A DNA stretch of 11,796 bases from Alphaproteobacteria bacterium (GTDB lineage Bacteria > Pseudomonadota > Alphaproteobacteria > UBA6615): contig JABDJY010000134.1 in NCBI GenBank assembly GCA_013003285.1, positions 1 through 11,796 on the forward strand, given 5' to 3'. The position numbers and the translations under genes are program-made. Shown piece after piece: positions 1 through 7,061 of the stretch (the first letter of the stretch is position 1; every line of letters starts with the position of its first letter). A model generated the notes under the pieces. That model was not told the DNA's origin and did not search any database. It saw only the letters and a program-made list of their open reading frames with translations.

Positions 1-521
1 AGCACATACCGGGCCATGGCCGGGCGACGGTGGATAGCCATCTCGATGTGCCACGGGTGACGGCGAGCGGGAAAGAATTGCGCGCGGTGGATTTTGTGCC
101 GTTTCAGGCGCTCGCATCCCAGCCGTTAGGCATGACCGCCCATGTGGTCTTCGAGGCGCTCGATGCGGACAATGTGGCGACGGTATCTAAAACCATGATT
201 GGCGACATCATCCGCGGCGAAATCGGTTTTGACGGATTTTTGATGACCGACGATATCGGCATGGACGCGCTGCAGGGGTGTATCGCGGCACGCTGCGAAG
301 CGGCGCTGGCGGCGGGCTGCGACGCCATCCTACATTGCTCGGGCGATTTTGACGAAATGCGGCAAGTCGCCGCCGCGGTGCCGCCCTTGACGGATGCGGC
401 GCAATCACGCTGGCAAAGCGCCGCGGCACGAATATCGTCGGCGGACGCTATGGTGATCGCTGGCGAACTGGCCAAGCAACTCTCCGACCTGATAGACCCT
501 ACCGGCATGGGTAGTTCGTAA
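1..521 (+). CDS. nagZ: Beta-N-acetylhexosaminidase NagZ (glycoside hydrolase family 3), 3' part only
   Basis: This enzyme removes terminal N-acetylglucosamine from 1,6-anhydro-muropeptides in the cytoplasm during peptidoglycan recycling. The window opens inside the gene. Codons in frame from base 3 read HIPGHGRATVDSH, the family's loop motif, whose Asp-His pair (bases 33-41) supplies the general acid/base. The catalytic nucleophile is expected to be the first Asp of the segment FLMTDDIGMDAL (codon 249-251). The frame closes with TAA at 519-521. About 172 codons are visible, roughly half of a usual NagZ of about 340 residues; the missing N-terminal half lies outside the window, so this is a truncation by the edge and not a pseudogene. 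A GTG at base 30 lies within the DSH motif region and is not a credible start. The next gene begins within a few bases, suggesting co-transcription. The assignment is firm from the two active-site motifs. Confidence 0.95.
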   Translation, partial: HIPGHGRATVDSHLDVPRVTASGKELRAVDFVPFQALASQPLGMTAHVVFEALDADNVATVSKTMIGDIIRGEIGFDGFLMTDDIGMDALQGCIAARCEAALAAGCDAILHCSGDFDEMRQVAAAVPPLTDAAQSRWQSAAARISSADAMVIAGELAKQLSDLIDPTGMGSS

Positions 522-524
522 TGG

Positions 525-1208
525 GTGAGGGACGGTAGTTTGGACATAGATATTTTGTTGATTGCTGCATGGGCCGTACCGATCCTGCTGGCGGTTACCT
601 TGCACGAAGCAGCCCATGGATGGGTGGCCTGGAAGCTTGGCGACGATACAGCCTATAAGCTGGGCCGGGTCACGTTTAACCCCATCCGGCATATCGATCC
701 TGTCGGCACAATTCTCATTCCTGGCCTTTTGGTGTTCTCCGGTACAGGGTTCCTGTTCGGGTGGGCAAAGCCGGTGCCGGTCCAATTTGGCCGACTCGGG
801 TCGCCCCGGCGCGACATGATACTGGTCGCTGCGGCCGGTCCCGGCATCAATTTAATCCTGGCTGTGTTGTCGGGCGCGGCGCTCGCTTTGCTACCCATAT
901 CCGACACGAATCCGATTAATTTGGCCTTGTTTATATCGATACAGATCAACATCTTATTGGCAATATTTAACATGTTGCCTTTGCCACCATTGGATGGCGG
1001 CCGGGTGCTGACCGGACTGTTACCGGCATGGCTGGCGCGGCCCTTTTCGAAAATCGAACGCTACGGCATGTTTATTCTCATCGGCCTGATCTTTATCCTG
1101 CCTCGGGCGGCCGAAGCGTTGGGGCTGCAAGTTAATCCGTTCGTCTGGCTCATCGGCGGGCCGGCGGAATATGTGACCGGAATTATATATAGCGTGATGG
1201 GTATTTGA
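525..1208 (+). CDS. Site-2 protease family (M50) integral-membrane zinc metalloprotease
   Basis: This is a compact multi-pass membrane protease of the M50/site-2 protease family; its substrate is unknown. Counting from GTG 525 (227 residues), the zinc motif HEAAH is at residues 27-31 in the first hydrophobic segment. A conserved AGPGINL stretch is at 104-110, and the second metal-binding motif LPPLDGG is at 153-159, with Asp157 as the third ligand. At least four hydrophobic segments are visible (about 9-32, 97-123, 132-152 and 180-193). No PDZ or CBS domain is present, so it is the minimal form rather than RseP-like. The start is uncertain. GTG 525 lies three bases after the nagZ stop, but AGGGA at 528-532 is a good Shine-Dalgarno for TTG 540, which would shorten the protein by five residues. 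The stop (1206-1208) overlaps the scpA start, so the gene is probably translated in an operon with nagZ and scpA. Its base composition is visibly more AT-rich than that of scpA. Confidence 0.9.
   Translation: MRDGSLDIDILLIAAWAVPILLAVTLHEAAHGWVAWKLGDDTAYKLGRVTFNPIRHIDPVGTILIPGLLVFSGTGFLFGWAKPVPVQFGRLGSPRRDMILVAAAGPGINLILAVLSGAALALLPISDTNPINLALFISIQINILLAIFNMLPLPPLDGGRVLTGLLPAWLARPFSKIERYGMFILIGLIFILPRAAEALGLQVNPFVWLIGGPAEYVTGIIYSVMGI
528..532 (+). promoter_or_regulatory. Shine-Dalgarno that may set the M50 protease start
   Basis: AGGGA lies seven bases before TTG 540. No comparable purine-rich site precedes GTG 525. This favours translation from TTG 540, although re-initiation at GTG 525 after the nagZ stop is also possible. 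Confidence 0.4.
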
Positions 1209-2074
1209 TGAGCGCGGCAGTCGATAGTTTCGAACAACCCGTGCCCGACTACGCGCAAGCGCAGGCGGCGCCCAGCGGTGCCGAATTGATCGTTCATCTG
1301 GACGGGTTCGAGGGGCCGATCGATCTGCTGCTGACCCTGGCGCGCGACCAGAAGGTCGATCTCACGAAAATTTCGATCCTCGGTCTGGCCGATCAATATC
1401 TATCCTTCATAGAGCACGCCCACAAACTGCGCCTTGAGATCGCCGCCGACTATCTGGTGATGGCGGCCTGGCTGGCCTATCTCAAATCGCGCCTGCTGTT
1501 GCCGGCGACCGAAGAGGACGAGGAACCCACCGGCGCGGAACTCGCGGCAGCGCTGAGCTATCAGTTGCAGCGGCTGGAATCCATGCGCACGGCGGCGGAG
1601 AACCTTTTTGCCCGCCCCTTGCTGGGACGCGACATATTTGCCCGGGGGGCGCCGGAGGGCATCCGCGTCACCACACGGTCTCTGTATGACGCCAGCCTGT
1701 TCGAGATTTTGCAGGCCTATGGGTCGACCCAGCGCCGCCGCAAACCGGCGCCGTTGCGTATCGAGCAGATGGAACTGTTTTCCATGGACGATGCGCTGGG
1801 CCGTTTGACCCGTGTCCTGGGCCGGGTGCCCGACTGGTCGGCACTGTCGAACTTCCTGCCCGGCGGACTGGAAGACGATCTGGTGCGGCGCTCGGCGGTG
1901 GCCGCAACCTTCGCCGCCAGTCTGGAACTGGTGCGCAGCGGCCAGGCGGAAATCCGTCAGGATCAGCTGTTCGGCCCGATCTTCTTCCGCAGCCGCGGCG
2001 AAAGGCAGCCTACCGCCGTGACGAACGCGCCGGCGCCAGATATCAAAGAGGTGTCCCATGACGATGATTCCTGA
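1208..2074 (+). CDS. scpA: Segregation and condensation protein A (kleisin subunit of SMC-ScpAB)
   Basis: ScpA is the kleisin that bridges the two SMC head domains and, with ScpB, forms the bacterial condensin that compacts and resolves replicated chromosomes. The protein has 288 residues, a normal length. The hallmark N-terminal segment FEGPIDLLLTLARDQKVDL is at about residues 34-52, followed by the helical SMC-neck-binding region (IAADYLVMAAWLAYLKSRLLLP, about 78-99). After an acidic linker (102-106) come the middle ScpB-binding region and a C-terminal winged-helix part (about 185-262) containing an ELVRSGQAEIRQ-type segment. ATG 1208 is chosen over the in-frame TTG 1205 because it shares its A with the TGA of the upstream gene (TGATG), a standard coupled start. 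The last 17 bases overlap scpB, which supports obligate co-expression of the two partners. Confidence 0.96.
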   Translation: MSAAVDSFEQPVPDYAQAQAAPSGAELIVHLDGFEGPIDLLLTLARDQKVDLTKISILGLADQYLSFIEHAHKLRLEIAADYLVMAAWLAYLKSRLLLPATEEDEEPTGAELAAALSYQLQRLESMRTAAENLFARPLLGRDIFARGAPEGIRVTTRSLYDASLFEILQAYGSTQRRRKPAPLRIEQMELFSMDDALGRLTRVLGRVPDWSALSNFLPGGLEDDLVRRSAVAATFAASLELVRSGQAEIRQDQLFGPIFFRSRGERQPTAVTNAPAPDIKEVSHDDDS

Positions 2075-2768
2075 GACGGCGGACGCAAACATCGCCGAGC
2101 ATTTGCGCATCTTGGAAGCGATTCTATTTGCCGCCGTCGAGCCCCTTGATGAGGCGTCGATCGCGGCGCGCATGCCGGCGGACGCCGATGTCGCGGGTTT
2201 GCTGGTGGATATCAGCAAGGCTTATTCGGCGCGCGGTGTGAATGTTGTCAAAGTCGGCGGCAAATGGGCGCTGCGCACGGCACCCGATTTGGTCGACAGT
2301 CTGAAAATCGAGCGCGTCGCGGAACGGCGACTATCGCGGGCGGCGCAGGAAACCCTGGCGATCATAGCCTACCATCAGCCGTTGACCCGTGCCGAGGTCG
2401 AGAGCATTCGCGGTGTTGCCGTCAATCGCGGCACGCTGGACGTGCTCCTCGAAGCCGGCTGGATCAAACCGGGCCGCCGCCGCGATACGCCGGGCCGGCC
2501 GACGACTTGGCTGACCAGCGAGGCCTTCCTGTCCCATTTCGGTCTGGAAAGTCTGCAGGATTTGCCAGGGGTCAAGGAACTGAAAGCGGCCGGACTGCTC
2601 GATACCCGCCCGGCGGTGGATGTCTACACTTCGCGCGCGCCCCAGGACGAGCTGCCGTTCGAATCGATCGAAGCGGCAGCGGAAGGCGCCGAGGACGGCG
2701 TCGAACTGCTACAGCCGGAAGAGGGGCAACCCGAAGAAGGGCGCCCGGAAGGCGACACAGCAGCCTAA
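2058..2768 (+). CDS. scpB: Segregation and condensation protein B (winged-helix SMC partner)
   Basis: ScpB dimerises and binds ScpA to regulate SMC ATPase and loading. The 236-residue protein shows two winged-helix halves. The first (about 14-85) begins EHLRILEAILFAAVEPL. The second (about 92-165) holds the strongly conserved LSRAAQETLAIIAYHQPLTR, then EVESIRGVAVNRGTLDVLLE and the GRPTTW motif at 146-151. The tail after residue 200 is acidic and low-complexity, with a short EEGQPEEGRPEGD repeat-like segment, and is probably disordered. ATG 2058 has a good ribosome-binding site (AGAGG at 2047-2051) embedded in the end of scpA and overlaps it by 17 bases. A second in-frame ATG at 2064 is less well spaced. 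The gene is probably last in the nagZ-M50-scpA-scpB unit, because a 130-base gap follows. Confidence 0.96.
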   Translation: MTMIPETADANIAEHLRILEAILFAAVEPLDEASIAARMPADADVAGLLVDISKAYSARGVNVVKVGGKWALRTAPDLVDSLKIERVAERRLSRAAQETLAIIAYHQPLTRAEVESIRGVAVNRGTLDVLLEAGWIKPGRRRDTPGRPTTWLTSEAFLSHFGLESLQDLPGVKELKAAGLLDTRPAVDVYTSRAPQDELPFESIEAAAEGAEDGVELLQPEEGQPEEGRPEGDTAA

Positions 2769-2898
2769 TCTTGCGGTCGGATCGCCGTTGGCATATTGCC
2801 GCCGCTAGTGCTTTGGCCTAGCTTTCGCGTCCAACACGGTCACACACGGGAACCCCGATAGGGTTATCGATGCTGGCCGCCCCAAACGACGAGCTGTC

Positions 2899-3951
2899 TT
2901 GCAGAATCAAAGCCTCATTCTCGACCATGTCAGCCATCGCTTCGGTAATCTGCTTGCCGTCGATGACGTAACTTTGTCGGTTGAGCCGGGCGAAATCGTT
3001 TGTCTGGTAGGACCGTCCGGTTGCGGTAAATCGACATTGCTGCGGGTTGCTGCCGGCCTTGAAGCGTTACAGCAGGGGCGGGTATCGATCGGTGATGAAA
3101 TCATGGCCGACGGCGCGGTCACCGTACCCCCGGAACAGCGCAATGTGGGGTTGGTGTTTCAGGACTATGCGTTGTTTCCCCATCTGTCGGTGCGCGACAA
3201 TATCGCCTTCGGTCTGCGGGATATTTCCGCGGCGGAGAAACGCCAGCGAACCGACCAGGCGCTCGAGCGCACCGGGCTCGCGCGCTGGGCCGATACGTTC
3301 CCCCATGAGCTCAGCGGCGGTCAGCAGCAGCGGGTGGCGCTGGCTCGGGCTATCGCGCCCCGGCCCCGAGTGGTGTTGCTCGACGAACCGTTTTCCGGTC
3401 TCGATGCCGAACTGCGTCATCAGGTTCGTGATGGCGCGGCGGCGATTTTGCGCGAGACCGGTGTCGCAACCCTCATGGTGACCCACGATTCCGAGGAGGC
3501 GATGTATATGGCCGACCGGATCGCCGTCATGCGCGAGGGCAGCCTGCGCCAACTCGGGTCCCCCGACGATATCTATCTGCACCCGGCCGATGCGTTCGTC
3601 GCGGCGTTTTTTGGCGATGTGAACCGGTTTCGCGGCACCGTTTCGGGGGCAGGCGTCGAAACCCCGCTGGGCCGTGTCGATACCAACGGCGTCGCCGACG
3701 GGACCGAAGTGGAAGTCCTGTTGCGGCCAGAGGCCCTAATATTGGCGGATTCCGACGGGACTGCCGCAACCGTGGAAAGCGCCCGGTTTGTTGGCCGTAC
3801 CAGCCTGATCGACGTCTCAATCGGCGATGGCGCGGCAATTTCTGTGCGTATTCGGGTGCCTGGGCGGCAATTGCCGGCCCCGGGAACACGCGTTTTTGTA
3901 CGCCGGAACGACGATCAAGCCTTTATATTCACGCCGAGCGTCCCTAAATAG
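2899..3951 (+). CDS. ABC transporter ATP-binding protein, FbpC/PotA-like (ferric iron or polyamine type)
   Basis: This is the cytoplasmic ATPase of a binding-protein-dependent importer. Of 350 residues, about 4-240 form the nucleotide-binding domain: Walker A GPSGCGKST at 38-46, Q-loop Gln88 in VFQDYALFPH, signature LSGGQQQR at 138-145, Walker B VVLLDEP at 158-164 and switch His196. All catalytic residues are present. Residues about 245-345 form a C-terminal TOBE-type domain (EVLLRPEAL at 272-280), as in the CUT1/ferric/polyamine subfamilies. TTG 2899 is the only start codon available in the frame between the upstream stop and the conserved core, and the resulting N-terminus (QSLILDHVSHRFG) fits the family well. 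The substrate cannot be fixed from the ATPase alone; ferric iron is my best guess. No permease or binding protein lies nearby, so it either serves subunits encoded elsewhere or is a relic of a larger locus. Its ribosome-binding site is weak. Confidence 0.9.
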   Translation: MQNQSLILDHVSHRFGNLLAVDDVTLSVEPGEIVCLVGPSGCGKSTLLRVAAGLEALQQGRVSIGDEIMADGAVTVPPEQRNVGLVFQDYALFPHLSVRDNIAFGLRDISAAEKRQRTDQALERTGLARWADTFPHELSGGQQQRVALARAIAPRPRVVLLDEPFSGLDAELRHQVRDGAAAILRETGVATLMVTHDSEEAMYMADRIAVMREGSLRQLGSPDDIYLHPADAFVAAFFGDVNRFRGTVSGAGVETPLGRVDTNGVADGTEVEVLLRPEALILADSDGTAATVESARFVGRTSLIDVSIGDGAAISVRIRVPGRQLPAPGTRVFVRRNDDQAFIFTPSVPK

Positions 3952-3954
3952 CTG

Positions 3955-3972
3955 AAAACTATAGGTAGTTTT
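3955..3972 (+). terminator. AT-rich hairpin after the ABC ATPase, weak terminator candidate
   Basis: AAAACTA (3955-3961), loop TAGG, TAGTTTT (3966-3972) is a perfect 7-bp inverted repeat three bases after the stop codon, ending in four T. The stem is almost all A-T and the T-run is short, so termination would be weak. It may instead be incidental. Confidence 0.3.
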
Positions 3973-4006
3973 GCGCTTGCGACGGTTCGGGGCGGGGTGA
4001 CCGGCG

Positions 4007-4035
4007 TTGCGATGAAACTGCCTTTCTGCGATAGT
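4007..4035 (+). promoter_or_regulatory. Candidate sigma70-type promoter for tatABC
   Basis: TTGCGA (4007-4012), a 17-base spacer and GATAGT (4030-4035) each match four of six consensus positions. A transcript would start near 4042 and give a leader of about 45 bases before tatA. The site lies in the only non-coding gap upstream of the tat genes. This is a read-by-eye prediction. Confidence 0.33.
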
Positions 4036-4086
4036 TCGCGCAAATGGGCGTGTTTTGGGCCCAACTGAAATTGGAGTATCTGAGCA

Positions 4087-4311
4087 ATGGGTACATTTTC
4101 GATATGGCATTGGCTCATCGTCCTGGTTGTTGTGCTGGTTTTATTTGGTGGCAGGGGCAAAATTCCCTCGCTTATGGGCGACGTCGCCAAGGGCATTAAA
4201 TCCTTCAAGTCGAACATGAAGGACCAGCAGGAAGACGATTCTTCCGATGCTGCGAAAATCGAAGCTGAAAGCACCGCCGTACAAGACGAGCAGTCTGCAG
4301 CCAAAAGCTAA
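4087..4311 (+). CDS. tatA: Sec-independent protein translocase subunit TatA
   Basis: TatA is the small subunit that polymerises around substrate-loaded TatBC to open the membrane for folded twin-arginine proteins. The 74-residue protein has the standard plan. A short N-terminus with polar His8 (SIWHWLIVL) leads into one transmembrane helix of about residues 7-20, then the Phe20-Gly21 hinge. The amphipathic helix with basic residues (GRGKIPSLMGDVAKGIKSFK) follows at about 22-41, and a charged, probably disordered tail ends in AAKS. Lengths of 70-90 are usual. A Shine-Dalgarno GGAG (4073-4076) lies ten bases before ATG 4087. tatB follows after 65 bases and tatC after that, so the three form one export module. 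GC over 4081-4260 is only about 49% by hand count, lower than in the flanking genes. Confidence 0.96.
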   Translation: MGTFSIWHWLIVLVVVLVLFGGRGKIPSLMGDVAKGIKSFKSNMKDQQEDDSSDAAKIEAESTAVQDEQSAAKS

Positions 4312-4376
4312 TTTTGGCGCATTCCACTGGCCCCGCCGGTGCGTGCCGTAACCAACCTTAATCAGGCCGAATAACC

Positions 4377-4859
4377 ATGCTCGACCTCGGCTGGCCGGAA
4401 TTGATGGTGATCATGGTGGTGGCTTTGGTCGTCATCGGTCCCAAGGACCTTCCGGCTGCAATCCGCACCGTCACGACGATTCTGCGCAAAGTCCGCGGCA
4501 TGGCGAACGAGTTCCAGAGCGGGCTCGCCGACATTGCGCGCGAGGCCGGCGTCGACGATATCAAAAAAAGCATCGACGATGTGGTGTCCTATGATCCCAA
4601 GGCGGCGCTCGACAATTTAGCCGAAATCGACGGCGGTGAGTTCGATCTCGATGATCATGACGAGTTCGGAAACCCCCTATCGGGCAATTCGATCCTGGAT
4701 CCGGTGGTCCAGTCGCAGATGTTGGAGAACGATCCGGATGCCGTGCCGGCGGATGTTGATGAAACGGTAAGCGCGCCGGTGGACGACGAAACCTCCACCG
4801 CGGCCAATGAGGATGCACCAACGCCGCGTCCGGCCACGCCGGTAACCGGCACAAGCTGA
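4377..4859 (+). CDS. tatB: Sec-independent protein translocase subunit TatB
   Basis: TatB pairs with TatC to form the twin-arginine signal-peptide receptor. The protein has 160 residues. It begins MLDLGWPELMVIMVVALVVI, with the conserved polar Glu8 in the single transmembrane helix, then the Gly21-Pro22 hinge and a long amphipathic helix (KDLPAAIRTVTTILRKVRG, about 23-41, continuing to about residue 70). From about residue 85 the tail is very acidic and low-complexity and ends in a Pro/Thr-rich stretch; such tails vary between species. The longer amphipathic region and the Glu8/Gly-Pro hinge distinguish it from TatA. No clear ribosome-binding site precedes ATG 4377, but no alternative start keeps the helix intact. 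The TGA stop shares a base with the tatC ATG (TGATG), so tatC translation is likely coupled to this gene. Confidence 0.96.
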   Translation: MLDLGWPELMVIMVVALVVIGPKDLPAAIRTVTTILRKVRGMANEFQSGLADIAREAGVDDIKKSIDDVVSYDPKAALDNLAEIDGGEFDLDDHDEFGNPLSGNSILDPVVQSQMLENDPDAVPADVDETVSAPVDDETSTAANEDAPTPRPATPVTGTS

Positions 4860-5689
4860 TGGTCGACAACACGAGCGACGGCACTGGCGCCGATAGCCTC
4901 GGCGAAGAGGAAATCGAAAAGAGCCGTATGTCCTTGGTGGACCATCTGACCGAGCTGCGCCGGCGGTTGCTCTATTCGGTTGTAGCCTTCGTTCTGCTGT
5001 TTTTTGTCTGCTTCTATTTCGCCGGTACTTTCTTCAATTTTTTGGTTGAACCGCTGGCCCAGGTCTGGGAAGGCCAAGAGGGCCGCCAGCTGATCTACAC
5101 GGCGCTGACCGAGAAATTCTTCACCGAGATTAAGGTGGCGTTCTTCGCCGCCGCCTTCATATCCTTCCCCGTACTGGCCTCGCAGATTTGGATGTTCGTG
5201 GCGCCGGGCCTGTTTACGCGCGAGAAAATGGCGTTTCTGCCGTTTCTCATCGCCACACCCATATTGTTCTTTTTGGGCGGGATCTTCGTCTATTACATAT
5301 TGCTGCCGGTGGCCTGGCAGTTCTTTGCCAGCTTCGAGCAGTTGGCCGGCGAGGGCGCTCTGGCAATTTCGCTGGTGCCCAAGGTCAACGAATATCTGTC
5401 GCTGGTGATGCGCCTGATATTTGCCTTCGGGCTGAGCTTCGAATTGCCGGTCATCCTGTTGATCTTGGTGAAGGTGGGCATGACGTCGCCGGCGGGACTG
5501 CGGAAAAAACGCCGCTATGCCATCGTCGTTGCTTTTGTCGCCGCGGCGATCCTCACGCCGCCCGATCCCATTAGCCAGCTCGCCTTGGCGCTACCCATCA
5601 TTCTGCTCTACGAGATGTCGATCCTGGTGGCGACCTATATGATTCGCGGACGCGACGAGGAAGACGAAGAAGAAGCGGAAGAAGCCTAA
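4859..5689 (+). CDS. tatC: Sec-independent protein translocase subunit TatC
   Basis: TatC is the six-helix core receptor for twin-arginine signal peptides. The protein has 276 residues. After an acidic N-terminal extension (about 1-23) comes MSLVDHLTELRRR (24-36), the cytoplasmic motif before helix 1. Hydrophobic helices lie at about 37-56, 92-112, 125-150, 178-205, 220-234 and 238-260. Residues aligned by motif with Phe94 and Glu103 of the E. coli protein are Phe113 and Glu122 in FVAPGLFTRE. The SFELP Glu195 and LTPPD Asp236 also match conserved E. coli positions. The C-terminus is a run of acidic residues after residue 265 (DEEDEEEAEEA), probably cytoplasmic. ATG 4859 overlaps the tatB stop; starting at Met24 would drop the extension but lose the coupling, so the longer form is preferred. 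This completes a full TatABC set. Confidence 0.97.
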   Translation: MVDNTSDGTGADSLGEEEIEKSRMSLVDHLTELRRRLLYSVVAFVLLFFVCFYFAGTFFNFLVEPLAQVWEGQEGRQLIYTALTEKFFTEIKVAFFAAAFISFPVLASQIWMFVAPGLFTREKMAFLPFLIATPILFFLGGIFVYYILLPVAWQFFASFEQLAGEGALAISLVPKVNEYLSLVMRLIFAFGLSFELPVILLILVKVGMTSPAGLRKKRRYAIVVAFVAAAILTPPDPISQLALALPIILLYEMSILVATYMIRGRDEEDEEEAEEA

Positions 5690-5716
5690 TAGGCGACGTT
5701 TGACGACGACGGGTGC

Positions 5717-5745
5717 TGGACGCGATTCGCGGTGGACCATATAAG
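5717..5745 (+). promoter_or_regulatory. Candidate sigma70-type promoter for serS
   Basis: TGGACG (5717-5722), a 17-base spacer and TATAAG (5740-5745) match four and five of six consensus bases. They lie in the 85-base gap between tatC and serS, giving a short leader of roughly 20-25 bases. No T-box or leader-peptide structure is visible, so regulation by tRNA charging is not indicated. Confidence 0.4.
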
Positions 5746-5774
5746 GGCGCCGAACCAACGGAACGCGATTAATT

Positions 5775-7061
5775 ATGTTCGACCTCAAATGGATTCGTGA
5801 AAATCCCGATGATCTGGACCGCAGCCTGCAACGGCGCGGCGCCGAGAGCGCGTCGGCGGATATTCTGAAGCTCGATAGCGAACGCCGTGGCGTGCAGACC
5901 CGGCTGCAGGAAATGCAGAATCGGCGCAATGCCGCGTCGAAGGAAATCGGCAAGGCGATGGGCGACGGGCGCGCCAATGAGGCCGAGGCCCTCAAGGAGG
6001 AAGTCGGCGACTTGAAGGCCGCCGTGCAGGAGGCCGAGCAGGCCGAGCGCGATCTCAGCGCGGCGATGCAGGCCATACTCGAGAGCCTGCCGAACGTCCT
6101 CGATCCGGCCATCCCCGATGGCATGACGGAAGACGATAATCAGGAACTCCGCCGGGTCGGCACGCCGCGGGAGTTCGATTTCGAGCCGCGCGAGCATTTC
6201 GACATCGGCGAGGCGTTGGGGCTGATGGATTTCGACGCGGCGAGTAAATTAAGCGGCTCGCGCTTCGTGGTGCTGAAGGGCGCCTTGGCGCGTATGGAGC
6301 GTGCACTGGCGCAATTCATGCTCGATGTGCAGACCGACGAGGGCGGCTATACCGAAGTGAGCCCGCCGCTGTTGGTGCGCGACGAAGCGCTATACGGCAC
6401 CGGTCAACTACCGAAATTCGCCGACGATCTGTTTCGCACCACCCAGGACCATTGGTTGATCCCGACCGCCGAGGTGCCGCTGACCAACATGGTGGCCGAT
6501 AGCATTCTCGACGAGGCCGAACTGCCGATACGGCTGACCGCCCATACCTCGTGCTTCCGCGCCGAGGCCGGTGCCGCCGGTAAGGACACGCGCGGTATGC
6601 TGCGCCAGCACCAGTTCTACAAAGTGGAAATGGTCTCCATCGTTCATCCCGACAATTCGGCGGAGGAGTTGGAGCGCATGACCAGCTGTGCCGAAGCGGT
6701 GTTGCAACGCCTGGAATTGCCCTACCGGGTGGTGGTGTTGTGCAGCGGCGATACCGGGTTCGCGGCGACCAAGACCCACGATATCGAAGTTTGGCTGCCG
6801 GGCCAGAAGACCTATCGCGAAATTTCCAGTTGTTCGAACACCCGCGATTTTCAGGCCCGGCGCATGAAGGCGCGATTCCGCCCCACCGGCGAGACCAAGG
6901 GCGCCGTCCATGTTCACACGCTCAACGGCTCCGGCGTGGCGGTGGGCCGGGCGCTGATCGCGGTGATCGAGAATTATCAGCGCGAAGACGGTTCGATCAC
7001 CGTGCCCGAGGCGCTGCGCCCCTATATGGGCGGTATGGAAGTGATCGCCGCCGATGCATAA
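5775..7061 (+). CDS. serS: Serine--tRNA ligase (class II)
   Basis: SerRS charges tRNA-Ser (and tRNA-Sec where present) with serine in the cytoplasm. The 428 residues are a normal bacterial length. Residues about 1-105 form the N-terminal tRNA-binding arm, a long antiparallel coiled coil rich in Glu, Arg and Ala. The catalytic core follows: motif 1 region around 163-200 ending in the conserved SPPLLV, serine-binding TAE at 231-233 (PTAEVPLTN), motif 2 from CFRAEAG (260-266) to RQHQFYKVEM (277-286), and motif 3 GSGVAVGRALIAVIENYQ (385-402) with its conserved Arg and Glu. The late motif SSCSNTRDFQARRM (351-364) is typical of the family. ATG 5775 gives the usual start MFDLKWIRENPD. Only a weak GGAA precedes it. 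The last eight bases overlap surE, so surE, pcm and the lipoprotein gene are probably transcribed from the serS promoter. Confidence 0.98.
   Translation: MFDLKWIRENPDDLDRSLQRRGAESASADILKLDSERRGVQTRLQEMQNRRNAASKEIGKAMGDGRANEAEALKEEVGDLKAAVQEAEQAERDLSAAMQAILESLPNVLDPAIPDGMTEDDNQELRRVGTPREFDFEPREHFDIGEALGLMDFDAASKLSGSRFVVLKGALARMERALAQFMLDVQTDEGGYTEVSPPLLVRDEALYGTGQLPKFADDLFRTTQDHWLIPTAEVPLTNMVADSILDEAELPIRLTAHTSCFRAEAGAAGKDTRGMLRQHQFYKVEMVSIVHPDNSAEELERMTSCAEAVLQRLELPYRVVVLCSGDTGFAATKTHDIEVWLPGQKTYREISSCSNTRDFQARRMKARFRPTGETKGAVHVHTLNGSGVAVGRALIAVIENYQREDGSITVPEALRPYMGGMEVIAADA

Noticed and set aside
1..521. nagZ as a truncated pseudogene
   Set aside because: The reading frame is open and in register from the window edge with both active-site motifs intact; the missing part is simply outside the window.
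1400..2218. A long open frame (272 codons) on the minus strand opposite scpA and scpB
   Set aside because: It is antisense to two clearly recognised genes, has no recognisable domain, and its composition is what GC-rich codon bias produces on the opposite strand.
2851..2865. Inverted repeat AACCC-CGATA-GGGTT between scpB and the ABC gene as a terminator
   Set aside because: It has a five-base stem only and no following T-run; it is too weak to call. No convincing promoter was found in this 130-base gap either.
5690..5774. A T-box or attenuator ahead of serS
   Set aside because: The gap is only 85 bases, the predicted leader is about 20-25 bases, and no T-box sequence or competing hairpins are visible.
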